Positions 28,142 to 36,204 of a stretch of DNA of 64,000 nt are shown one piece after another. The notes beneath the pieces are model-generated. The model did not search any database. It was not told the origin of the DNA and saw only the letters and a program-made list of their open reading frames with translations. Within the stretch, counting starts at the first letter, position 1; every line of letters starts with the position of its first letter. The stretch comes from an uncultured Bacteroidales bacterium (GTDB taxonomy: Bacteria; Bacteroidota; Bacteroidia; Bacteroidales; UBA932), in contig ONCE01000010.1 of the NCBI GenBank assembly GCA_900316245.1, positions 1-64,000 of the forward strand. The letters run 5' to 3'. The position numbers and the translations under genes were made by a program.

Positions 28142-28962
28142 TATTCTCTGGGGCCGAAGATATCGGTGCCGATGCGCACCATTGTAGCCCCATGCTTCAC
28201 GGCAACGGGCCAGTCCCCCGACATTCCGATGGACAGAATGTCAAATCCAGGGAGACCTGTCGATTTGATCTTATTAAATAAGGTCTCAATCCGCTCAAAA
28301 TCCTTCTCAATAAGAGCCTCATTCTCCGTATGCGTAGCCATACCCATTAGACCACGGACACGGATATTAGCCAGCGGAGGAGGTGTGGCCTCGGAAACCT
28401 TCGCCACCCCCGGCTTTGAGGGGGGCTCCGCCCCCCTATTATCCCCCTGCGGCTCCCGGCCTATAAGTCCTTCGGACCCGGCCTCCGCCGGGCGCTCTGA
28501 TGAGCGCCAAGAACTCGCACCAACGCACTGGAGGGTTTCAGAAGGTACTCCTTCGGAGCTGGCGATGATGCTCAGTATCTCATCTTCTGAAAAGCCCTGT
28601 TTGGTTTCTTCGGCCCCTAAATGGAGTTCAAGTAAAATGTCAATGACTTTATTATTAGCTGCTCCCCAGGCATTGATGGCTTCGAGCAGGTGCAGGGAGT
28701 CCACGGACTGGACCAGAGAGGCATAAGGGAGGACCATTTTGAGCTTGTTGGTCTGGAGATGGCCGATGAAATGCCACTGGACGTCAGAGGGCATCTGCGG
28801 CACTTTGGCGGCCAGTTCCTGCGGACGGTTTTCTCCAAAGATGCGCTGACCGGCGTCATACGCCTCCATCAGTCGCTCCACCGGATGGAATTTGGAAACT
28901 GCCACCAGTTGAACACCTGATGGCAGTTTTCCTATAATACTCTCTAGATTCTGTTTAATCAT
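28138..28962 (-). CDS. YggS/PLPBP family pyridoxal phosphate protein with a large insertion
   Basis: 274 residues; the family is usually about 220-235. YggS-type proteins bind PLP without known catalysis and keep vitamin B6 and amino acid pools balanced. The PLP lysine is Lys24 (VAVSKFHP); FGENRPQEL, WHFIGHLQTNK, RGLMGMATHT and SIGMSGDWPVAVKHGATMVRIGTDIFG follow in order. Between GFSEDEI and NIRVRGLMGM about 50 extra residues (roughly 134-196, encoded by 28374-28562) break the expected short loop. They contain several DNA hairpins and read as low-complexity Ser/Pro/Gly sequence. The start is the ATG at 28962; the longer frame upstream is only the repeat at 28963-28990. Confidence 0.85.
   Translation of the reverse strand: MIKQNLESIIGKLPSGVQLVAVSKFHPVERLMEAYDAGQRIFGENRPQELAAKVPQMPSDVQWHFIGHLQTNKLKMVLPYASLVQSVDSLHLLEAINAWGAANNKVIDILLELHLGAEETKQGFSEDEILSIIASSEGVPSETLQCVGASSWRSSERPAEAGSEGLIGREPQGDNRGAEPPSKPGVAKVSEATPPPLANIRVRGLMGMATHTENEALIEKDFERIETLFNKIKSTGLPGFDILSIGMSGDWPVAVKHGATMVRIGTDIFGPREY
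28374..28562. repeat. In-frame hairpin-rich insertion inside yggS
   Basis: A 189-nt stretch that includes the family's normal short loop. It holds GAGGGGGGCTCCGCCCCCCT-type and GGCGCTC-TGAT-GAGCGCC (28491-28508) hairpins and a CCGGCCTCCGCCGG palindrome. It stays open in the yggS frame and the flanking protein is intact on both sides. Relationship to families A-C is unclear. Confidence 0.65.
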
Positions 28963-28990
28963 GAGATACGCTCGCTTCGCTCGGTATGAC
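28963..28990 (-). repeat. Palindromic repeat family A, intergenic copy
   Basis: Sits in the 30-nt gap between yidC and yggS and fills it. It reads GAGATACGCTCGCTTCGCTC then GGTATGAC on the plus strand, the same element as at 47521-47550 and 60915-60944. Confidence 0.7.
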
Positions 28991-28992
28991 AA

Positions 28993-30873
28993 CTAGCGTT
29001 TCTTGCCTTTTTGTTTCTCCATCTCACGCTGCATCTTCTGGGCTTCTTCCAGACGCTGCTGCCACTTGCTCTTGGGAACGGGCTTGTTCTCGGCTGCCTT
29101 CACCTTGGCCACCACCTCGTCGGGATCTACCACCCACTTGCGGATGATAAAGGTCTCCAGCATGGTGATGAGGTTGCTCAGGAGGTAGTAGTAGCTAAGA
29201 CCGGAGCTCAGGTTGTTACAGATGAAGAACATCATGATGGGCATCATATACAGGCTCATAGCCTGCATCATCTTGGCGTTGGGGTCGTTGCCGGCCGTGG
29301 TCTGGCTCTGCATGATCTTGGAATAGAAGAACATGGATACCGCCATCAGGAGGGCAAAGAGGGAAATGTGATCCATACCCAGGATGCTGGTGCCCCAGGA
29401 GATGATGTCATCGTAGGCACTCAGGTCTTCGGCCCAGAGGAAGGGCTGCTGACGCAGTTCGATGGATGCCGGGAAGAATCGGAACATAGCCCACAGGATA
29501 GGCATCTGCAGCAGCATCGGGAGGCAGCCTCCCATAGGTGAGACGCCGGCCTTCTTGTACAGGGCCATGGTCTCCTGCTGCTTCTTCATAGCGTCTTCCT
29601 GCTTGGGATACTTGGCGTTGATCTTCTCCATAAAGGGCTTGAGGGCCTGCATCTTGGCGCTGGAAGAATAGCTCTTGTAAGCGAAGGGCAGAACCACAAT
29701 CTTGATGAAGATGGTCATCAGGAGGATGATGATACCGAAGTTGGCGATGGACTTGTGCAGCCAGTCGAACAACGGGATAATCACATACTTGGTGAACACG
29801 CCGATGATCTTACCGCCCAGCGGAATCACCTTCTCGTAAGAGTGGTTGTAAGCCTTGAGACCGCGGTAGCTGTTGGGGCCGAAGTAGAACTCGAAGGGCA
29901 CGTCTACACGCTCTGCGCCCCGGATGTTCTCCAGGGAAGCGCGCATGGAAGCGCTGCAGTTCATAAGGTCGTGGGAAGGATCCTCCTTGGGAACAAAATC
30001 GATGGAGAACTCGCCGAAGCTGAAGTTGCCGGGAGCGCGCATAATGGCGCTGAAGAACTGCTGCTGGAAGGCGAACCATTCGATATTGTTGGAGAAACGC
30101 TTGCTGCCCTTACGGCCGTTGCCAATGTTGGCGGGTTTCTTGTCGTCCGGGAAATAGTAATTCAGACGGGAATACTGGGTCTCGTTCTTGTAGCCCTTCT
30201 CCATCCGCTGGATGGTGGCATCAAAGTGCACATCCACGCTGCCGGAGTTGCGCTGGAAGTTCATACCCACCAGCGAAAGGGTCTCGTTCACGGAGTAGGA
30301 ATCCTTCAGGAGGGTATAAGCCTGCTCGATGTAACCGCCGCTCTGCAGGGGCAGGCGCATCACCACCGTGCTGTCCGAAGAAGCCTCCGGAACATACTGG
30401 AAGGTGAATTTGCGGGTATCGATGGCCGAAGGGGCATAGACCACATAGCCCAGTTCCGTCTTACCGGCCTGCAGCAGATAGAGAGGGTCTTTGCCGTATG
30501 TGAGGTAATCCTTTATCATCACGGAATACGGCTGGGCGCCCTTGGTGGTGAACACCACCTCCAACTTGTTGTTGGACAGGGTGATGAACTTCTCCTCGGC
30601 GCGGGCGGCGAGGTTCAGGAGGGAATCCGAGTACACGGGAGCGGCGGGAGCCACGTTCTCGTGCGACAGGGAATCTGCCACGGCAGCCTCCTGGGGATGT
30701 TCGGCCCTCCAGATGCTGTCCTGCTGAAACTGCTGATAGGCCTCGGCCGCGGCGATGGAATCCAGCTGGGCCTGATATTCTTGCTGTTTTTTAACTTGAC
30801 GGCTCTGGTACCCGAAGAAGCCCATCATAATGAGGGCTATGAGTACAAAGCCAATGATTGAATTCTTATCCAT
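28993..30873 (-). CDS. yidC: Membrane protein insertase YidC
   Basis: 626 residues. The N-terminal helix (about 6-22) is followed by a large periplasmic beta-sandwich domain (about 80-370) and then five membrane helices. Conserved cytosolic and core features include SYSSSAKMQALKPFMEKIN, a proline-rich SPMGGCLPMLLQMPILWAMF, and a Lys/Arg-rich tail (KQKGKKR) that can touch the ribosome. YidC inserts and folds inner-membrane proteins with or without SecYEG. It starts 3 nt after the DUF349 gene, so the two are cotranscribed. Confidence 0.95.
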   Translation of the reverse strand: MDKNSIIGFVLIALIMMGFFGYQSRQVKKQQEYQAQLDSIAAAEAYQQFQQDSIWRAEHPQEAAVADSLSHENVAPAAPVYSDSLLNLAARAEEKFITLSNNKLEVVFTTKGAQPYSVMIKDYLTYGKDPLYLLQAGKTELGYVVYAPSAIDTRKFTFQYVPEASSDSTVVMRLPLQSGGYIEQAYTLLKDSYSVNETLSLVGMNFQRNSGSVDVHFDATIQRMEKGYKNETQYSRLNYYFPDDKKPANIGNGRKGSKRFSNNIEWFAFQQQFFSAIMRAPGNFSFGEFSIDFVPKEDPSHDLMNCSASMRASLENIRGAERVDVPFEFYFGPNSYRGLKAYNHSYEKVIPLGGKIIGVFTKYVIIPLFDWLHKSIANFGIIILLMTIFIKIVVLPFAYKSYSSSAKMQALKPFMEKINAKYPKQEDAMKKQQETMALYKKAGVSPMGGCLPMLLQMPILWAMFRFFPASIELRQQPFLWAEDLSAYDDIISWGTSILGMDHISLFALLMAVSMFFYSKIMQSQTTAGNDPNAKMMQAMSLYMMPIMMFFICNNLSSGLSYYYLLSNLITMLETFIIRKWVVDPDEVVAKVKAAENKPVPKSKWQQRLEEAQKMQREMEKQKGKKR

Positions 30874-30876
30874 AGT

Positions 30877-32763
30877 TTACTGCTCGTTCTCCTCCGCTTC
30901 TTTTGCTCTGATCTGGGCCTTGAGGTCCTCCAGCTTGGCCTTGGCGGCGTCAATGCGCTCCTGCATCTGGGCCTTCAGCTTCTCGGCGCCCTTGGAAAGG
31001 CCGAAGAAGCCGATGTTGTTCTCGTAGGTCTGGATCTCCTGCTGGAGCTGGGAGAACTGCTCCTTGAGCTTGTCCTTCTCGGTGAGGGGACGGCGCTCGC
31101 CTCCGCGGGCACCTCCACGCTCATTCCTGCGGGGACCGCGGGAACCGAAGTCCGGGAACTTGGCCTGCATGGCTTCGCGGTAATCGGCCTGTACCTTTTC
31201 CTTTTCCTTGAACGGCACGAAGCCAATCTCCTGCCACTTGGCGGCAAAGTCCTTGGCGGCGGCTGCATCGGTCTCTGCGTCTACGGAAACGTAGGCCTTG
31301 ATGGACTCAATGAGGGCCTTCTTGGCGGCGAGGTTGGCACCCAGGCTGCCGGGACCGTCGGGACGGTTGTCACGGGCGGTGAAGAAGGCGTCGCAAGCGC
31401 CGCGGAAACGCTTCCAGATTTGCTCGCTCTTCTTGCGGGGTACGGCGCCAATTTCCTTCCACTGCTTCTGCAGCTCGATGAAACGGTCGCTGGTGGCCTT
31501 CCAGTCCGTGCTGTCCTTGAGGGACTCGGCCTCCTCGATGATGGCCATCTTCTTGGCCAGGTTCTCGTTCATGGAATCCTTGAACTCGGAGAAGGAGGCG
31601 CGCTTGCGCTCGAAGAACTTGTCGCAGGCGGCGCGGAAACGGTCGTAGACCTTCTGGTTCTCCTTGCGGGTGGCAAAGCCGATGGTGCGCCACTTGGCCT
31701 GAATCTCTTCGATCTGCTTGCTCAGGGCGTTCCACTCGGTGGAGGAGGTAATTTCCTTATTGGCAATGGCTTCCACTTCTTCGCAGAGGGCCTGCTTGGC
31801 TTCCAGGTTCTGGGCCTGCTGCTCCTTGAGGCCTTCGAAGTGGGCCTGATAACGCTTGTTGATCACGGAAGTGGCAGCGCGGAAACGCTCCCAAATCTCG
31901 TCTCTGAACTCCTTGGCCACGGGGCCCAGGTCTTTCCACTGCTCGTGGAGCTTCTGGAGTTCCTTGAAGGACTCGACCACATCTTCGTCCTGGGACAGGG
32001 CTTCGGCCTGCTCGCAGAAAGCGGTCTTGGCCTCGAGATTCTTCTTGAAGTCCAGGTCACGGAGTTCGCGGTTGATGTCCACGAGGTCGTAGAACTTGGT
32101 CACGTACAGCTGGTACGTGTCGTTCACGTCGCGGAAGTTCTGCTGGGGAACGGGGCCGGTCTCACGCCAGCGGTTCTGGATGTCGCGGAACTTGGGGAAG
32201 GCTTCCTTCATATCGCCGGGCTCTTCCACGAGGGCCTTGAGCTCCTCGATGATGGCCTGCTTCTTCTGGAGGTTCTCCTCGCGCTGGGCATCGAGTTCCT
32301 TATTATATTCTGCGCGCTCTTTCTTGTAGGCTACGTACAGGGACTTGAAGCCGGCCTCGATGGCAGCGAAGGGGCTCACGGGACCGCTCTGCATAGGAAC
32401 GGTTGCCTCCTCTACGGAATTCTCGTCGGGTTCTTCCACCACGGCGTCTTCTCCGGCATCGGCCTTTTCTCTGGAAAGGCGCTTATAGAAGGCCGACTTG
32501 ATGGCTTCGGCCTCCTTGGACCGCTTCATACGGTCTACGCTTACACTTAAATCCTGAAACAGGTCTGCCAGTTCAGCAAGGGTCTTCTCTCCGTAGTTGA
32601 CAACCACTTCTTTCACTTCGTCGGCTACCTCGGCGGCTTTGTCGGCCACGGCGGCTACGGCGTCTTTCACTTCTTCCTTGACGGCTTCCACAGTGGGGGT
32701 TTCCTGTTCCTGTTTGGCTACATCTGCGGTTTCTTCCACCACAGGCTTAATTTCTTCACTCAT
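30877..32763 (-). CDS. DUF349 repeat protein
   Basis: 628 residues. After an acidic, Glu/Val-rich N-terminus (1-75), residues about 120-560 carry at least five repeats of the DUF349 motif, each a helical hairpin with W-(K/R)-(E/D/T)-(I/T/L)-G-(P/A/F) cores (for example FRDIQNRWRETGPVP, LHEQWKDLGPVAKE, IQAKWRTIGFAT, LQKQWKEIGAVPRK, FAAKWQEIGFVPF). Long charged coiled coils link them. The molecular role is unknown. It leads a three-gene operon with yidC and yggS. Confidence 0.85.
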   Translation of the reverse strand: MSEEIKPVVEETADVAKQEQETPTVEAVKEEVKDAVAAVADKAAEVADEVKEVVVNYGEKTLAELADLFQDLSVSVDRMKRSKEAEAIKSAFYKRLSREKADAGEDAVVEEPDENSVEEATVPMQSGPVSPFAAIEAGFKSLYVAYKKERAEYNKELDAQREENLQKKQAIIEELKALVEEPGDMKEAFPKFRDIQNRWRETGPVPQQNFRDVNDTYQLYVTKFYDLVDINRELRDLDFKKNLEAKTAFCEQAEALSQDEDVVESFKELQKLHEQWKDLGPVAKEFRDEIWERFRAATSVINKRYQAHFEGLKEQQAQNLEAKQALCEEVEAIANKEITSSTEWNALSKQIEEIQAKWRTIGFATRKENQKVYDRFRAACDKFFERKRASFSEFKDSMNENLAKKMAIIEEAESLKDSTDWKATSDRFIELQKQWKEIGAVPRKKSEQIWKRFRGACDAFFTARDNRPDGPGSLGANLAAKKALIESIKAYVSVDAETDAAAAKDFAAKWQEIGFVPFKEKEKVQADYREAMQAKFPDFGSRGPRRNERGGARGGERRPLTEKDKLKEQFSQLQQEIQTYENNIGFFGLSKGAEKLKAQMQERIDAAKAKLEDLKAQIRAKEAEENEQ

Positions 32764-32787
32764 AGTATTTAGTTTAATATTAACTTA

Positions 32788-32818
32788 CAAATGTAAAAAT
32801 ATTCTCTTACTTTTCCAA
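32788..32818 (-). promoter_or_regulatory. Promoter of the DUF349-yidC-yggS operon
   Basis: TTG at 32818-32816, 20 nt, then TACATTTG (32795-32788); 24 nt leader before the ATG at 32763. It overlaps the 3' end of trmD. Confidence 0.6.
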
Positions 32819-33487
32819 CAAGCCGGGCCGGCGCTCCCGGGTGCGGGCCAGGGCCTGCTCGTCCTGCCAGGCCTGGATAATCTTGGGATTGCCGCACAAA
32901 AGCACGTCAGGCACCTTCCAGCCATTGAATTCGGCCGGGCGGGTGTATACCGGAGGAGACACCAGTCCGTCCTGGAAAGAGTCGCTCAGGGCCGATGTCT
33001 CATCGGTGAGCACGCCGGGCACCAGCCGGATGATGCTGTCTGCCAGCAGCGCTGCCGGGATCTCTCCCCCGCTCACCACAAAGTCTCCCACGGAAATCTC
33101 CCGGGTTACCAGGTGCTCGCGGATGCGCTCGTCAATGCCCTTGTAGTGGCCGCAGAGAATGATGATGTTCTCCTTGAGACTGAGCTCGTTGGCTATGCCC
33201 TGGGTGAGGATTTCCCCGTCCGGGGCCATATAGATAACCTCGTCGTAATGCCTTTCGGCCTGCAAATCCTTGATGCAATTGTAGACCGGTTCCACCATCA
33301 TCACCATACCGGCGTCTCCGCCATAGGAATAATCGTCTACCGTCTGGCGGGAACCCAGTCCGTACTTTCTTAAATCGTGGATGTGAATCTCTGCCAGCCC
33401 CTTCTTCACGGCACGCGCCGGGATGGAATAGCTGAGAGGGCTCTCCAGCAGTTCAGGCACCACACTGATGATATCGATTCTAAGCAT
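32807..33487 (-). CDS. trmD: tRNA (guanine37-N1)-methyltransferase
   Basis: 226 residues, normal length. TrmD methylates G37 next to the anticodon using S-adenosylmethionine bound in a trefoil knot. Family residues are present: DIHDLRKYG-GSRQTVDDYSYGGDAGMVM, the knot segments CGHYKGIDERI and ISVGDFVVSGGEIPA, and EFNGWKVPDVLLCGNP at the end. I take the ATG at 33487; the open frame runs further, but that part overlaps the divergent promoter region. Confidence 0.95.
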   Translation of the reverse strand: MLRIDIISVVPELLESPLSYSIPARAVKKGLAEIHIHDLRKYGLGSRQTVDDYSYGGDAGMVMMVEPVYNCIKDLQAERHYDEVIYMAPDGEILTQGIANELSLKENIIILCGHYKGIDERIREHLVTREISVGDFVVSGGEIPAALLADSIIRLVPGVLTDETSALSDSFQDGLVSPPVYTRPAEFNGWKVPDVLLCGNPKIIQAWQDEQALARTRERRPGLLEK

Positions 33488-33507
33488 ACTAACGCAGGTT
33501 AAGACTA

Positions 33508-33515
33508 CAAAAATA
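33508..33515 (-). promoter_or_regulatory. Putative -7 element of trmD
   Basis: TATTTTTG on the minus strand, 20 nt before the ATG at 33487. Divergent from the sdaA element 14 nt away. Confidence 0.5.
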
Positions 33516-33529
33516 CGAAAAATAATCCT

Positions 33530-33537
33530 TATCTTTG
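33530..33537 (+). promoter_or_regulatory. Putative -7 element of sdaA
   Basis: TATCTTTG, 20 nt before the ATG at 33558; no clear -33 TTG. Confidence 0.5.
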
Positions 33538-33557
33538 CGTCCACATCCGCATACCCT

Positions 33558-34766
33558 ATGTATTCTCTTCGCGAACTGTATAAAATAGGAAAGGGTCCCT
33601 CCTCCTCACATACCATGGGCCCCAACAACGCCGCCCGCCTTTTCGGGGAGCGCCACACCGATGCCGCCCGCTTCGAGGTGACCCTCTACGGCTCCCTCGC
33701 CGCCACCGGCAAGGGCCATATGACGGACCTGGCCATCCTGGAAGTGCTGGAGCCCATCGGCCCGGTAAAAATCAACTGGGAGCCTTCCCGCTTCCTGGAC
33801 TATCACCCCAACGGTATGCTCTTCAAGGCATTCGGGGCCGATGACACCCTGCAGGAAGAATGGACCGTCTTCTCCGTGGGCGGCGGAGCCCTCTCCGAAG
33901 GCCCCGGCAAGGAAATGAGCAAGTCCGGAGAAGTATACGACCTCAACACCCTCAACGACATCATCGAATGGTGCGATGCCAACGGCCGAAGCATCTGGGA
34001 ATACGTAGAGATTTGCGAAGGAACCGAAATCTGGGACTATCTCCAGGAGATGTGGGAAGCGATGAAAGCCTCCGTGGTACGCGGCCTCAACAACGAAGGC
34101 CGTCTGCCCGGGCCCCTCAACCTTTCCCGCAAGGCCAGCAAGTACCACGTCAAGGCCCTGGGCTACCAACCCAACCTCCGCTCCCGCGGTCTGGTGTTTG
34201 CCTACGCCCTGGCCGTGAGCGAGGAGAACGCCTCCGGCGGCACCATCGTGACCGCCCCCACCTGCGGCTCCTCCGGCGTTATCCCGGGTGTCCTGTACCA
34301 CCTGGCTACCAGCCACGCCTTCTCGGATACCAAGATCCTCCGCGCCCTGGCTACGGCCGGCATCATTGGCAACGTGGTCAAGCAGAACGCCTCCATCTCC
34401 GGCGCCGAGGTAGGTTGCCAAGGTGAAGTGGGCGTAGCCTGCGCTATGGCTTCCGCCGCTGCCTGCCAGCTCTTCGGTGGCAGCCCCTACCAGGTAGAAT
34501 ACGCCGCCGAAATGGGCCTGGAGCACCACCTGGGTATGACCTGCGACCCTGTCTGCGGCCTGGTCCAGATCCCCTGCATCGAGCGCAACGCCTTCGCCGC
34601 CACCCGCGCCCTCGACTCCAACATCTACTCCACCTTCTCCGACGGCCGTCACCGCATCTCCTTCGACCACGTGGTAGAAGTGATGAAACAGACCGGCAAA
34701 GACCTCCCGTCCCTCTACAAGGAAACCTCCGCCGGCGGCCTCGCCCTGAAGTACTTACAAAAATAG
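33558..34766 (+). CDS. sdaA: L-serine ammonia-lyase (L-serine dehydratase), iron-sulfur type
   Basis: 402 residues, single-chain form: the N-terminal regulatory/beta domain (about 1-150) with ELYKIGKGPSSSHTMGP and the C-terminal alpha domain. The enzyme turns serine into pyruvate and ammonia with an oxygen-sensitive [4Fe-4S] cluster. Cluster cysteines are in TAPTCGSSG, EVGCQGEVGVACAM and CDPVCG. This is an anaerobe-type enzyme, in keeping with peptide use elsewhere in the window. The start at 33558 follows the -7 element. No clear terminator follows; a hairpin repeat at 34796-34845 lies 30 nt downstream. Confidence 0.95.
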   Translation: MYSLRELYKIGKGPSSSHTMGPNNAARLFGERHTDAARFEVTLYGSLAATGKGHMTDLAILEVLEPIGPVKINWEPSRFLDYHPNGMLFKAFGADDTLQEEWTVFSVGGGALSEGPGKEMSKSGEVYDLNTLNDIIEWCDANGRSIWEYVEICEGTEIWDYLQEMWEAMKASVVRGLNNEGRLPGPLNLSRKASKYHVKALGYQPNLRSRGLVFAYALAVSEENASGGTIVTAPTCGSSGVIPGVLYHLATSHAFSDTKILRALATAGIIGNVVKQNASISGAEVGCQGEVGVACAMASAAACQLFGGSPYQVEYAAEMGLEHHLGMTCDPVCGLVQIPCIERNAFAATRALDSNIYSTFSDGRHRISFDHVVEVMKQTGKDLPSLYKETSAGGLALKYLQK

Positions 34767-34795
34767 TTTCCTTCTTGTAGTTTAACCTTCCATCC

Positions 34796-34845
34796 TCCGG
34801 AAATTATTTTTCGGGACGGGACCCGAAAAACCAATTTCCTCCGGA
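34796..34845. repeat. Palindromic repeat family B, intergenic copy
   Basis: A hairpin with core TTTTTCGGGACGGGACCCGA and outer arms TCCGGAAATT and AATTTCCTCCGGA. The same core occurs twice inside ugd (52829-52973) with different arms. It lies 30 nt after the sdaA stop and could also act on that mRNA's 3' end. Confidence 0.8.
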
Positions 34846-34860
34846 TTTAGAATAGCTAGC

Positions 34861-34967
34861 CGTGAAATACAAGTAACGTTCTTTCAATACTTTACGTAAT
34901 TCCTCCTCCGTATTTTTCAGAGGAGGATTGTTGTATTTTGTTAATGCTTAATAACTTACATTTCACG
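34861..34967. other. Possible structured RNA or mini-element
   Basis: Outer complementary ends CGTGAAAT (34861-34868) and ATTTCACG (34960-34967) enclose an inner stem, CCTCCTC (about 34902-34908) with GAGGAGG (34920-34926). The 107-nt segment could fold as one branched RNA. No promoter or conserved family was recognised, so this is only a structural observation. Confidence 0.35.
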
Positions 34968-35516
34968 TCATAAAGGGCCGGCGGAAAGGGAGGGGAACGG
35001 AAGGCACCGCAGCCGGAGTATACGACATCCGGCTGCTACGGATCAAGCCCTGCACGGGCTCCATTAAAGGGCCCATGCAGGGCTTGCCCGTTGCCCACTT
35101 TCAGGCAAAGAAATGGAGAGGTTGGAGCCTGGCACTTAGCAGTTTAATAATCAATAGAATAGGCATATGGACTACCCTGATTAAGCAGTGGGTATATGTT
35201 GTTAACTATCACATGATCATTGACATAAGTGCCAGCGGTCCCGGACCCATCTCACGGTATTTTTCTTTCTGGGCCGTAGGCCCGGCACCCGACCCCCGAA
35301 TAAATATGTGCCAACCTTTGAACCATTGGGCATGTGACGAACGTTGCCATTGGCACCGCTGGTGGGGTGTAGGTTCTTTAAAAGGGCGCGGCGTTTGCCT
35401 GCTGGCAAACGAGGCGTAACCGCTGGCACAGGCTCTTGCACCGCACCCAAAGCTTTTCTGGGCGTTGCACTGTCTCTCGCGCTTCTTCTGATCCTTATAT
35501 CTCCACCGAACCATAA

Positions 35517-35620
35517 CCTGACAGCCGGCACTTTTGGCGTTTTTTGACGGTTGCGGCGTTGTGCATGACCTGACAGCCTGCACTTTTGGCCTTTTTTGCT
35601 GGCTGCGGCGTCAAGATTGA
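35517..35620. repeat. 52-bp tandem direct repeat
   Basis: Two imperfect copies begin CCTGACAGCC at 35517 and 35569. Shared segments are GCACTTTTGGC, TTTTTTG and GGCTGCGGCGT/GGTTGCGGCGT. Only two units and no spacers, so not a CRISPR array. Confidence 0.55.
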
Positions 35621-35728
35621 CGGTCAGGTGCGGTAGACGGGACAAAACGAGGCACGTTAGGGTCGAAAAACATGGGTTTTCGAGGTAAACGGGACAAGAA
35701 ATGGCACGTCTACCACGCCCGGGGTGTG

Positions 35729-35920
35729 AGATGGCCGATCGGGGTCGGCCATGACGACGATCGGGGTCGGCCATGACGGGGAGGTCAAGGCCCGGGATGA
35801 GGGTGCATTCCGAGCACCAGGAGGGTCGTTTTCGTGCTCGGGAAGAGGGAATACCAGGTCCCGAGCACCAGGAGGGGCAAATCCGTGCGCGGGAGATGGC
35901 CGATCGGGGCCGGGCATGAC
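35729..35920. repeat. Three GATCGGGG-type palindromes, part of a 143-bp repeat
   Basis: AGATGGCCGATCGGGGTCGG starts at 35729, a partial copy follows at 35758, and a variant starts at 35894. Each can fold through GGCCGA/TCGGCC arms. The sequence after the second and third copies (AGG-CCCGGGATGAGG) is also repeated, so a unit of about 143 bp was duplicated. The same palindrome type is at 38505-38530 and, in coding sequence, at 48805-48832. Confidence 0.55.
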
Positions 35921-36004
35921 GACAAGGGTCAGAGCCCGGGATGAGGTGGGAACCCCATACCCCTCCCATCAGTTTTACCCCGGTCCCTCGGAAGGGTGCA
36001 CAAC

Positions 36005-36037
36005 AAAAAAAGCCCGCAATCACTGCGGGCTTTTTTT
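36005..36037. terminator. Intrinsic terminator downstream of the TonB receptor gene
   Basis: Perfect stem AAAAAAAGCCCGCA with TGCGGGCTTTTTTT and a 5-nt loop. A/T runs on both sides make it bidirectional. It can end the minus-strand transcript of the receptor gene 170 nt after its stop. Confidence 0.85.
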
Positions 36038-36204
36038 GGTTAGTTAGTAGTGTATTCTTACCTTTAAGAAGAAGGTTAATTAGTTGGTTAGAAAAAGCGT
36101 TTCGTCTAGGAAAAGGAGAGTTCTCCCGTTTTCCTAATGCAAAGGTACGACAAAATTTTATTCTTACAAAATTTTTTAAACAAATTTTTGGTAAATAAAA
36201 TTTT

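Larger units (their letters stand above)
34767..36204. other. Non-coding, hairpin- and repeat-rich island
   Basis: 1438 bases with no credible gene: the open frames inside it are short, unsupported and made of repeat DNA. It holds, in order, a family B palindrome (34796-34845), a foldable segment with complementary ends (34861-34967), a 9-bp hairpin (35009-35036), a 10-bp hairpin (35045-35084), a hairpin with CGTTTGCC/GGCAAACG arms (35392-35411), a 52-bp direct repeat pair (35517-35620), three GATCGGGG palindromes (35729-35755, 35758-35777, 35894-35920) with a longer repeat of about 143 bp around the last two, and a terminator (36005-36037). GC content changes sharply near 36050, where it becomes A/T-rich before the TonB gene. 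Confidence 0.75.

Noticed and set aside
28963-28992. Longer YggS start with MSYRAKRAYL
   Set aside because: These residues are just the translation of the family A repeat; the family starts at the ATG at 28962.
35517-35620. CRISPR-like repeat
   Set aside because: Only two imperfect units directly abutting; no spacers and no cas genes.
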